A DNA stretch of 64,000 nucleotides from the NCBI RefSeq assembly GCF_015704865.1, contig NZ_JADQTO010000008.1, positions 143,307 through 207,306 of the forward strand, in the 5' to 3' direction. Source of the DNA: Actinoplanes aureus. GTDB lineage: Bacteria; Actinomycetota; Actinomycetes; Mycobacteriales; Micromonosporaceae. A model generated the notes under the pieces. The model saw nothing but the letters and a program-made list of their open reading frames with translations, searched no databases and was not told where the DNA came from. Both the position numbers and the translations under genes were made by a program. This document shows positions 40,601 through 47,309 of this stretch, piece by piece; the stretch's first letter is position 1, and the number at the start of each line of letters is the position of its first letter.

Positions 40601-43108
40601 GACGAGATCAGCGCCGCACTGGCCTTCGCCGAGCGCACCGGCAACCGGTCGGCGAGATGCACCATCCTCGGAAGCCGGCAACTGGTCCGCGCTCTCCGCG
40701 GGGAGACGGCCGGACCGGGATTGTTCGCCAGCGGGGACTTCGACGAGGTTGCCGTCCTGGACGAGCTGAGGTCCTACCCGCCGTCGCTGGCGACGTACCA
40801 CATCAACCGGGCGCTCGGCGCACTGCTCTTCCACGACGCCGACGCCCTGGATCGCCACTCCGCTGCGGCGATGGCACACAGCAGGGCGGTCCGCGGGTTC
40901 TACGTATCCGCGCTCGCCCGTTTCATACGCTGCCTCAGCCTCGCCGCCCGGCTTCGTGAGCAGGGCGAGGGCAGCGATGCCGACAGCATCGCCGAACTGG
41001 CTGACGCCCGTGAGTGGCTCGCGCGACGCGCCGCCGACTCGCCGCGCAACTTCGGGCCACTGCTGCGACTCGTCGACGCCGAGCGCGAATGGGCGCTGGG
41101 CGACCCGGCCGCGGCGGCCCGCCATTTCGACGCCGGTCTGCACGAGGTCGCCGGGCGTCCGTGGCACCGTGCCCTGCTCGCCGAACGGGCCGCGCGATTC
41201 CATCTCGGCCAGGGTTTCACCTACACGGCACGCTCGCTCCTGGTGGAGGCGCGCGATACGTACCGGGCATGGGGGGCCGACGGCCGGCTGGCCCAGCTGG
41301 AGACCGAGCATCCGTTCCTGCGCGTCGTCGTGACCAACGGTTCAGACAGTGGATCCGGCACCGATCGGATCGACCTCATGGGGATCCTGAGGGCCTCCCA
41401 GGCGCTCAGCTCGCAGACCTCCCTGGCCGGGCTGGAGGCTCAGGTCGGAGACGTGCTGAGCGCCATGACCGGGGCGACCGACGTACGCCTCGCGCTGCGC
41501 CATCGGAAGATGTCGAGCTGGTACATGACCGCGATCGCCGGCCCCGGGCCGGTTTCGTCCGGCGCCGAGGCGGTGACCGATCCGGAGGCCGGCGCGCGTA
41601 CCGGTGACTCCCGGCTCCCGCTGTCCGCCGTGCGGTACGTGCTCCGAACCCGGCAACCGCTGCTGGTAGCGGACGCGACCCGGGACGACCGGTTCGCCCG
41701 CGACCCGTACTTCGCCGGGCTCGGCACGTGTGCGCTGCTGGTGGTTCCGATCCCGAGCCGCAACGTCGAAGGTGCGGTCCTGGTGCTGGAGAACCACCGG
41801 CAGCGGGGAGTGTTCTCCACCGATCGCCTGGCGGCTGTTCAGCTCGTGGCCGGGCAACTCGCGGTCTCGCTCGACAACGCCCTGCTCTACGACTCGCTGG
41901 AGAACACGGTGCGGACACGCACTGCCGATCTCGCCGCCACCAACGGCCGCCTCGCGAAGAGCGAGCGCCGCCTGCGGTCGCATTTCGAACATGCCGCCGT
42001 GGGCCAGGTCATCCACGGCCTCGACGACCGGATCGAGGAGGCCAACCCGTCCTTCCTGGTGATGACCGGCCGGACGCTGAGGCAACTGGAAGGAAAGAAG
42101 CTGGCCGATCAGTTCGAACCGGCTGACCGAGCGGCTCACCGCCGCGACCTCGAGGCCGTCGCCTCCGGCCGGCAGAGGCTGATCGACCGAGAGCTGGTCC
42201 TGCTCCGCACCGGCGGTCGCCGTCTCGACGTACGCGTCACCGTCTCGGCCGTACCCGACGAGGCCGGCCGGCCCGCCCACCTCGTCAGCTTCTTCCAGGA
42301 CATCAGCCGCCGGAAGGCCGCCGAGGCCGCCCGGGACGCGGCGCACCTCGAACTGGCCGATCGCAATCAGGAGCTGGAGGCCGCGAACCAGCTCAAGGCC
42401 GATCTGATCGGCATGCTCGGCCACGAGATCAACAATCCACTCGCGACCATTCTCGGCAACCTCGACCTGCTCCTGGCGGAGGAGACGCTGGCCCCGCAGG
42501 ACCACGACGTGGTCGCCAAGGTGTACCGGACCACGCAGCGGCTCGCGACCATCGTCAACGAGGTGCTCGCCCTGGTCAGCCTCGATGCCGGCCGGCTCAC
42601 CGCCACGCCCAGCGTGGTCCGCGTGGCCGACCATGTCGAGGCGGTACTGGCCGCCACCGGCACTACCGGCGTGGCCGTCAGCTGCCCGCGGGACCTGAAC
42701 GCGGAGGTACAGCCCAGCCATCTCGACCAGATCCTGACCAACCTGGTCAGCAACGCGGCCAAGTACGGCGGCGGGGTGACCGCCATCATCGTCCAGGGCC
42801 CCGACGAGGCGGGGGGCGAGGACCGGCCGGTTGTCACCATCGAGATCCGCGACGAGGGTCCCGGCGTGCCACCGGAGTTCCGCGACCACCTGTTCGACCG
42901 TTTCGCCCGGGCGGAGCCCACCGCCGGCAAGGTAGCCGGCACGGGTCTCGGCCTCTACATCGTCCGCGAACTCGCCCGCGCCAATGACGGTGACGTCCGG
43001 TACCGCCCCGCACCGGTCCGCGGGTCGAGCTTCATCCTCACGCTTCCGTCGGCCGCGGCCGCGGTAGCGGACCTAAGCACATCGTCGTACGAGCGTGTGC
43101 CCGGCTGA
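37601..43108 (+). CDS. Giant Ser/Thr kinase - ATPase - GAF - PAS - histidine kinase hybrid
   Basis: This 1835-residue signalling protein has, in order: a PknB-like Ser/Thr kinase domain (~5-265; Lys29, HRDVTPAN at 109-116, and an unusual DYD at 129-131 in place of DFG); an AAA/STAND-type ATPase with Walker A GPPGIGKS (304-311) and Walker B-like FVLDDLQWA; and a long helical, TPR-like region (~600-1250). A GAF domain (~1255-1440), a PAS domain (~1460-1580), a HisKA domain with phospho-acceptor His1608 in MLGHEINNPLATILGN, and an ATPase domain (NLVSNAAKYGG ~1714; GTGLGLYIVREL ~1780) follow. No membrane span and no receiver domain are seen. The cyanobacterial HstK-type hybrids share this layout. 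GTG 37601 follows an AT-rich stretch unusual for the genome. Confidence 0.88.
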   Translation: MGEEVLYTSHRTRVYRRIALDGHGTVVCKRATGSGAVRRIEHEQAVLRRLAGIPGVPRLAAHQARQLLIVEDDDASTPVNTRLPIASLVQTARELAATLAAVHRAGVVHRDVTPANVILPSTGRPVLIDYDLALVDSPAADPASAGGLIGTLGYLAPEQTGRTGLAVDCRADLYGLGATLYALAVGTPPFPGDDALEVVRDTLVRVPVAPAGRRSDVPRRLSEIIMRLLEKDPDCRYQSAEGLAHDLARCATDPDGQWRLGERDFPAFLSAPARLVGRDREIRLLAGALDRALTGDGPAMLVTGPPGIGKSALVQTLRPAVTERGGWFVAGKFDQFRTGTGSGGITRAVCLLGRLLLAEPEPEAADDRQRLLTALGPNAAVATAAIPELAAFIGRQDPPQSGDPAAAPTRAGATVVALLRALAVRHRIVFVLDDLQWAGSVSLQILDAIVCAGPIPGFLLLATYRDEEVSGEHPLTSLAARWQRDGQAGPPVRLTNLSRDGLAELAGAVLRMTPESASGLATALEAGSGGNPYGTVEVLNALRAEGLLALAEEGWWWDPDAVRAFVSRHRVPQMLAARLKQQPGATRRLSAALACLGGEVRPEFLAAAVAAPRTVLIQQLAPAITDGLIAVSGAGTVQFRHDLIHRAAREILPRDDQDRLQLAMARRLARCADYQQEAAEQYLAVTSLVQTPRERRSAAALLHAAGRRTAQMTNYPVADELLDAAGRLLDSIPGSRDAPARNAIAVDRHATLYCTGRLAEADQIYRDLAARSPALLTLADATAIQINSLTQRGECRAAIALGLEVLHRFGIELPDDLASDVRKETAELREWVNRVLAPAGEQGHRAAEATDPRILAVGRLINRLLPAAFQRDPLLHAWLVLQAYRLWQRDGVCAPVIGTVGAAICVTIDQYDDYHTGYLLTRYVVAVGRERGYQAETGIAWYMHLFLAAHWFEPLEEIGEIAQQARDDLLAAGDVQVAGLLSARLLTVVLETTDSLETCADEISAALAFAERTGNRSARCTILGSRQLVRALRGETAGPGLFASGDFDEVAVLDELRSYPPSLATYHINRALGALLFHDADALDRHSAAAMAHSRAVRGFYVSALARFIRCLSLAARLREQGEGSDADSIAELADAREWLARRAADSPRNFGPLLRLVDAEREWALGDPAAAARHFDAGLHEVAGRPWHRALLAERAARFHLGQGFTYTARSLLVEARDTYRAWGADGRLAQLETEHPFLRVVVTNGSDSGSGTDRIDLMGILRASQALSSQTSLAGLEAQVGDVLSAMTGATDVRLALRHRKMSSWYMTAIAGPGPVSSGAEAVTDPEAGARTGDSRLPLSAVRYVLRTRQPLLVADATRDDRFARDPYFAGLGTCALLVVPIPSRNVEGAVLVLENHRQRGVFSTDRLAAVQLVAGQLAVSLDNALLYDSLENTVRTRTADLAATNGRLAKSERRLRSHFEHAAVGQVIHGLDDRIEEANPSFLVMTGRTLRQLEGKKLADQFEPADRAAHRRDLEAVASGRQRLIDRELVLLRTGGRRLDVRVTVSAVPDEAGRPAHLVSFFQDISRRKAAEAARDAAHLELADRNQELEAANQLKADLIGMLGHEINNPLATILGNLDLLLAEETLAPQDHDVVAKVYRTTQRLATIVNEVLALVSLDAGRLTATPSVVRVADHVEAVLAATGTTGVAVSCPRDLNAEVQPSHLDQILTNLVSNAAKYGGGVTAIIVQGPDEAGGEDRPVVTIEIRDEGPGVPPEFRDHLFDRFARAEPTAGKVAGTGLGLYIVRELARANDGDVRYRPAPVRGSSFILTLPSAAAAVADLSTSSYERVPG

Positions 43109-43203
43109 CGAGAGGACACCGCGTACCTTCGCTTCTTGACGCGCGTGCAACCCCACTGGGACGGCAGTCGTCAGGGAGGTGTGAGAGCGAAGGAGGGGCT
43201 CGT

Positions 43204-43713
43204 GTGAAGAACGAGCGGGATGAGCAATTCCACCAGTTCGTGGTGACCCGGCGTGCCGGACTGGTGCGTACGGCGACTCTGCTCACGGCGGGCGACGCCC
43301 ACCTGGCGGAGGACCTGGTGCAGTCCACACTGACCAAGCTGTACGTCGCCTGGCCGGCGTTCCAGCGGGCCGACAACCCCGACGGATATCTGCGCCGGGT
43401 GCTGGTCAACGCGTTGACGGACGAGCGGCGGCGGTGGTGGCGGCGCCGGGAACGGCCGATGGCCGAGGTTCCGGACCACGCCGTGGCCGAGGCCGTGCCC
43501 GGTGATCTGGAGGACGGGCTGCGCGCGGCCCTGACCCAGTTGCCGCCACGGATGCGGGCCGCTCTGGTGTTCCGCTACTTCTACGACCTCGACGTCGCCG
43601 ACACCGCCGACGCCCTCGGCTGTTCCGAGGGAACGGTGAAGAGCCAGACCGCCCGGGCCCTGGACCGGCTTCGCGCGGTCATCGGCCAGAACCCGTCCTT
43701 CGCACTGCGCTGA
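43204..43713 (+). CDS. SigE-family ECF RNA polymerase sigma factor
   Basis: This 169-residue ECF sigma factor is of the actinobacterial SigE family (TIGR02983 type). Region 2 contains LVRTATLLTAGDAHLAEDLVQSTLTKLYVAWP and NPDGYLRRVLVNALTDERRR. Region 4 contains LPPRMRAALVFRYFYDLDVADTADALGCSEGTVKSQTARAL. AGGAGG at 43191-43196 lies 7 bases before GTG 43204. It starts 95 bases after the giant kinase on the same strand and is followed 16 bases later by a membrane-protein gene, the usual place for its regulator. No consensus autoregulatory promoter was recognised. Confidence 0.92.
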   Translation: MKNERDEQFHQFVVTRRAGLVRTATLLTAGDAHLAEDLVQSTLTKLYVAWPAFQRADNPDGYLRRVLVNALTDERRRWWRRRERPMAEVPDHAVAEAVPGDLEDGLRAALTQLPPRMRAALVFRYFYDLDVADTADALGCSEGTVKSQTARALDRLRAVIGQNPSFALR

Positions 43714-43729
43714 CCAGGAGAATCATCAA

Positions 43730-44419
43730 ATGCAGAACCTGTATGACGGGCTGGAGCGGATCGCCGGCCCAGTCAACGAACCGACTACCGACCAGATCGA
43801 GGCCGACCTGTACCGGGGCCGCCGGGCCCTGCGCCGCCGTCGTGTGACGCAGTCCGCCGCCGGTTCGGTCTTCGCCGTGGCCGCGATCGCCGCGGCGTTC
43901 ACTTTCACCACCGCCGGCTCGCCGGCATCCGTCACCCCCGCGCAGCCGCAGGCCATCGCGCCGGCGACCGTCCCGGCCAGACCCTCGGCCACCACCGGGG
44001 ACGCCGCCCCGAAGATCGAGCTGAAGTCCTACACCGGCAAGCAGCCGAAGGGCTTCATCCTGGACAAGGTCCCGGCCGGCTGGGAGGTCCAGGGCGTGAC
44101 CGAGGCGGTGCTGACCCTGGCGCCGATCGGCATCGCGGACCAGGAGGTGAACAGCTTCGAGGGCAAGGTCGCCGTGATGCTCCAGTCGGTCGACGACACT
44201 GCGACGCCGAAGGGCGAGGTGGTGAAGGTCGGCAAGGACCGCGGCGTGCTGAAGAAGGCGGAGGACCAGACCGACGGCTGGACCCTCTTCGTCGACCGTA
44301 AGTCCGGTCCCCGCCTGCAGGTGCAGGTCTGGGACGGTCTCGGCTGGACCGGTGAGCAGGTCGTCGAGTTCGCCGCGGGCATCACGGTGACCAAGGACGC
44401 TCAGCCCGGTCACGGCTGA
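43730..44419 (+). CDS. Single-pass membrane protein downstream of the sigma factor
   Basis: This 229-residue protein has a cytoplasmic N-terminus (~40 residues ending RGRRALRRRRVTQ), one transmembrane helix (~43-62, SAAGSVFAVAAIAAAFTFT), a Pro/Ala linker and a ~130-residue extracytoplasmic domain (KSYTGKQPKGFILDKVPAGWEVQ, then GVLKKAEDQTDGWTLFVDRK). No zinc-binding anti-sigma motif is present. Such proteins follow SigE-family genes in many actinomycetes and probably modulate the sigma factor or are its target; neither is shown. AGGAG 9 bases before ATG 43730 supports the start. A strong terminator follows. Confidence 0.75.
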   Translation: MQNLYDGLERIAGPVNEPTTDQIEADLYRGRRALRRRRVTQSAAGSVFAVAAIAAAFTFTTAGSPASVTPAQPQAIAPATVPARPSATTGDAAPKIELKSYTGKQPKGFILDKVPAGWEVQGVTEAVLTLAPIGIADQEVNSFEGKVAVMLQSVDDTATPKGEVVKVGKDRGVLKKAEDQTDGWTLFVDRKSGPRLQVQVWDGLGWTGEQVVEFAAGITVTKDAQPGHG

Positions 44420-44427
44420 GGCAGGAC

Positions 44428-44464
44428 GGGGAGACCGGGACGAGGTAGGCGTCCCGGTCTCCCC
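44428..44464 (+). terminator. Terminator after the sigma-factor operon
   Basis: GGGGAGACCGGGACG (44428-44442) pairs with CGTCCCGGTCTCCCC (44450-44464), a perfect 15-bp stem with a 7-nt loop. It lies between convergent genes and may serve both. Confidence 0.8.
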
Positions 44465-44473
44465 GGGCATGAG

Positions 44474-45130
44474 TCACCAGCCGCGGGCGCGCCACTCGGC
44501 CAGGTGCGGACGCTCGGTGCCGAGGGTGGAGTCCTTGCCGTGGCCGGGATAGAACCAGGTGTCGTCGCCGAACCGGTCGAAGAGCTTGTGCTCCACGTCG
44601 TTGATCAGAGACGTGAAGTTGTCCTTGTTGCCCCGGGTGTTGCCGACCCCGCCGGGGAAGAGGCTGTCGCCGGTGAACAGGTGCACCCGCCCGCCCGGCT
44701 GCCGGTACGCCAGAACCACCGAACCCGGCGTGTGCCCCACCACATGGATCACCTCGAGAGCGTGGCCGCCGACCTCGACGACGTCGCCGTCGCGCAGGGT
44801 GTCGGTCACCACCGGGATGGCCGGAGCGTCGTCCGCGTGCGCCAGTGAGGTCGCCCCGGTGGCCTTCACCACTTCCGCCAGCGCGACCCAGTGGTCCTGG
44901 TGCCGGTGGGTGGTCACCACGGTCCGCAAGCCGGCCGGGCCGATCAGGTCCAGCAGTGTCGCGGCGTCGTTGGCGGCGTCGATGAGCAGCTGCTCGGAAC
45001 CGGCGCGCAGCAGGTAGGCGTTGTTGTCCATCGGGCCGACCGACACCTTGGTGAGGGTCAGGTCGTCGCCGAGGGCGCGGACCGCGGGCTCTCCGCCGGC
45101 CCGGACGTCACCGGTGTAGTCGTCGCTCAT
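44474..45130 (-). CDS. Metallo-beta-lactamase-fold hydrolase
   Basis: This 218-residue protein has the glyoxalase-II-like MBL fold: metal motif THRHQDHW (HxHxDH), a further ligand His in HVVGHTPGSVVLAY, Asp in FTGDSLFPGG, and a final His in YPGHGKDSTLG. ATG 45130 overlaps the stop of the upstream mycothiol-dependent gene by 4 bases, so the two are coupled. The pairing suggests hydrolysis of a mycothiol thioester or a related detoxification step; that is inference. The longer open frame upstream has no conserved content. Confidence 0.85.
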   Translation of the reverse strand: MSDDYTGDVRAGGEPAVRALGDDLTLTKVSVGPMDNNAYLLRAGSEQLLIDAANDAATLLDLIGPAGLRTVVTTHRHQDHWVALAEVVKATGATSLAHADDAPAIPVVTDTLRDGDVVEVGGHALEVIHVVGHTPGSVVLAYRQPGGRVHLFTGDSLFPGGVGNTRGNKDNFTSLINDVEHKLFDRFGDDTWFYPGHGKDSTLGTERPHLAEWRARGW

Positions 45131-45831
45131 TTCCACCTCGCGGGAATCGGTAGCTCGCCGTCCGGCGAGACGGTCAGGTCGGCGCCGTCGGCGCGGCCGG
45201 CCAGCCAGGCGGCGATCGACTTGGTCGGTCCGCCGACCACCGGGCCGTCCCCGGCGCCGATCACCAGGGGATGCTCCAGCCCGAACGGGCGCAGCACCAT
45301 GGCCGGCGACCCCTCGGGAGCGGCGGTGACGATCTCGCGGAGCAGCCGCACGGCGAACGCGTCCGACCAGTCCGCCGGTGTGTAGCCGCGACCCAGGTCG
45401 ACGTGGTGCACCTCGACCTCGCGAAGCCGCGCCCACGGCACCCCGGCGGCGGACTGGCCGATCGGTGGCGGCAGCTGGAAGGCCCATGCGGCGGCGGGCA
45501 TCGCGGCGGCCGCGTCGGCGAACCGCGCGTGCGCGTCGCGGATGTCGGCGATCTGCTCGGCGAGCGGCCGTCCGGCGCCGGCCTCGATGCCGGCCTCGCG
45601 GGCAGCGGGCCCGGCGTACGCCGGGGTCTCCACGCCGGTGCGTGCCCAGGTCAGCATGTTCGTGTACGCCTCGGCGTTGCGCGCCACATGGGTCAGCACG
45701 TGTCCGACGGTCCAGCCCGGGAGCGCCGACGGCTCGCGCACCGCGCCGTCGTCCAGGCCCTCCGCCGTGCGCAGCAGGGCCTCGGTCGCCGCCTCCACGT
45801 CGGTCATCAGCACGAGCGGGTCGATGGTCAT
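45127..45831 (-). CDS. Mycothiol-dependent maleylpyruvate isomerase-family protein (DinB fold)
   Basis: This 234-residue protein is of the actinobacterial MDMPI family, whose N-terminal four-helix DinB bundle binds a metal through His residues, here in LPGWTVGHVLTHVARNAEAY and REVEVHHVDLGRGY. The C-terminal domain begins near PAMVLRPFGLEHPL. Characterised relatives use mycothiol as cofactor, and many members are of unknown substrate. It is coupled by a 4-base overlap to the MBL hydrolase gene downstream. ATG at 45831. Confidence 0.82.
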   Translation of the reverse strand: MTIDPLVLMTDVEAATEALLRTAEGLDDGAVREPSALPGWTVGHVLTHVARNAEAYTNMLTWARTGVETPAYAGPAAREAGIEAGAGRPLAEQIADIRDAHARFADAAAAMPAAAWAFQLPPPIGQSAAGVPWARLREVEVHHVDLGRGYTPADWSDAFAVRLLREIVTAAPEGSPAMVLRPFGLEHPLVIGAGDGPVVGGPTKSIAAWLAGRADGADLTVSPDGELPIPARWK

Positions 45832-45994
45832 GACCGGCGACCTCGCAGGCGGCGGGCAGGCGGGCAGGAGATGGCGAACACAGTCACGGATCGACCTTAT
45901 CGGGCGCCGGCGGAATTCGCTTTCGCCTCGATGTCGTGGACCGTACCGTCGTTGCCAGACGCGAAAAGACCGAACCCGCGGGGAGGTGAGGAAC

Positions 45995-46042
45995 GTGCTG
46001 TTCGAGATCGCCGCGTCCCTTCACCAGGGGGCTTTCGCCTGA
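45995..46042 (+). CDS. Possible 15-residue leader peptide before rsgA
   Basis: GTG 45995 opens a 15-codon frame (MLFEIAASLHQGAFA, stop 46040-46042). It is preceded by one of the best Shine-Dalgarno sequences in the window, GGAGGTGA at 45982-45989, 5 bases away. It ends 32 bases before rsgA. It may be a translated upstream ORF controlling rsgA, or chance. Confidence 0.4.
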   Translation: MLFEIAASLHQGAFA

Positions 46043-46074
46043 CGGGCGTGTCCCCTCGACCGTAAAGGGCTTTC

Positions 46075-47100
46075 ATGTCGTACGACCTGTCCCAGCTCGG
46101 CTGGGACGAGACTTTCGCATCCGCGTACCGGCCGTTCGACCGTACCGACGCCGTCCCGGGCCGGGTGTTGCGCGCCGACCGTGGCATCAGCACCGTGCTG
46201 ACCGCCGACGGGGTGACCCGGGCGAGCCTCGGCGGCTGCGTCCTGATCGACGCCGCCCGCGATCCGGCCGGGCTGCCGTGCGCCGGTGACTGGGTGGTGC
46301 TGCGCCGATGGCCGGACCGGCGGACCACGTGCGAGATGGTGCTGCCGCGCCGGACCGTACTGATCCGCCGTACCGCTGACAAGGACGCCTCCGGCCAGGT
46401 GCTGGCCGCCAACATGGACACCGTCGCGGTGGTCGAGCCGATCCATCCCGAGCCCGACGAGGCGCGGATCGAGCGACTGCTCGCGCTGGCCTTCGAGTCC
46501 GGCGCCGAGCCGGTGCTGGTGCTCACCAAGAGCGACACGAGCCGCGACCCGGACGCGGTCGCCCGGCAGCTCGCCGGGATCGCGCCGGGCGTGCCGGTGC
46601 TGCCGGTCAGCGTGCAACGCGGCATCGGCGTCGACCAACTGCGCCGATATGTCGCGCCCGGGCGCACTTGTGCGCTGCTGGGTCGCTCCGGCGCCGGCAA
46701 GTCGACGCTGGCGAACGCTCTGGCCGGCGCGACGGTGATGCCGGTGCAGGCGATCCGCGACGTGGACGGCAAGGGCCGGCACACCACCGCCTACCGGAAC
46801 CTGGTGATGCTGCCGGGCGGCGGTGCGGTGCTGGACACGCCGGGCATCCGCGGCGTGGGCCTGCTGGACACCGGCAGCGGCCTGGAGCGGGCCTTCGCCG
46901 ACCTGACCGAGCTGGCCGCGAGATGCCGCTTCGACGACTGCGGGCACGAGGCCGAACCGGGTTGCGCGGTGCAGGCCGCCCTCGCCGACGGCACGCTGAC
47001 GCCGCGCCGGCTGGCCAGCTGGCGCAAGCTGCGCCGCGAGATCGAGGTGGAGAGCGGGCGTCGCTCCGAGCGCCTCGCGAAAGCTCGGCGCGGAAGATGA
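46075..47100 (+). CDS. rsgA: Ribosome small-subunit-dependent GTPase RsgA
   Basis: This 341-residue circularly permuted GTPase acts late in 30S maturation. The order G4-G1-G3 is visible: LVLTKSD, then LLGRSGAGKSTLANALAG, then VLDTPGIRGVGL. An OB-like N-terminal domain (GRVLRADRGISTVLTADG) precedes it. The C-terminal zinc motif is CRFDDCGHEAEPGCAV. The end is basic (RRSERLAKARRGR), as usual. ATG 46075. It is preceded by a possible leader peptide and followed by an inverted repeat spanning ~125 bases. Confidence 0.93.
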   Translation: MSYDLSQLGWDETFASAYRPFDRTDAVPGRVLRADRGISTVLTADGVTRASLGGCVLIDAARDPAGLPCAGDWVVLRRWPDRRTTCEMVLPRRTVLIRRTADKDASGQVLAANMDTVAVVEPIHPEPDEARIERLLALAFESGAEPVLVLTKSDTSRDPDAVARQLAGIAPGVPVLPVSVQRGIGVDQLRRYVAPGRTCALLGRSGAGKSTLANALAGATVMPVQAIRDVDGKGRHTTAYRNLVMLPGGGAVLDTPGIRGVGLLDTGSGLERAFADLTELAARCRFDDCGHEAEPGCAVQAALADGTLTPRRLASWRKLRREIEVESGRRSERLAKARRGR

Positions 47101-47105
47101 AAACC

Positions 47106-47231
47106 CCTTTCCGGTACGCCTGACGAAGAGTCCCGCCACGGCCGGCGCGGCCGGGTGTGGCTGGCCGATCGCGTGGTGATGCGGGGACGGGGTGGGCGGC
47201 CGGGACGGCCGTTCACGCGTACCGGAAAAGG
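47106..47231. repeat. Inverted repeat enclosing ~97 bases after rsgA
   Basis: CCTTTCCGGTACGC (47106-47119) is the reverse complement of GCGTACCGGAAAAGG (47217-47231) except for one extra A. The arms begin 5 bases after the rsgA stop. The enclosed ~97 bases are GC-rich and non-coding. A related, weaker arrangement (CTTCGGTACG ... CGTACCGAA) brackets the terC-typA spacer at about 33035-33245. Confidence 0.5.
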
Positions 47232-47309
47232 TGTTGTCGCACGTTGATGGGTGCCTCGCGCTGGGCGGCCGTGTGGGTGTGCGGTCGCGGCTCTGGCAGA
47301 ATTCGGCCG

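Noticed and set aside
47234..47257. TTGTCGCAC after rsgA as a further damage promoter
   Set aside because: The base pairs 8 nt downstream (GTGCCT) do not give TANNNT, and the nearest gene start is ~70 nt further on.
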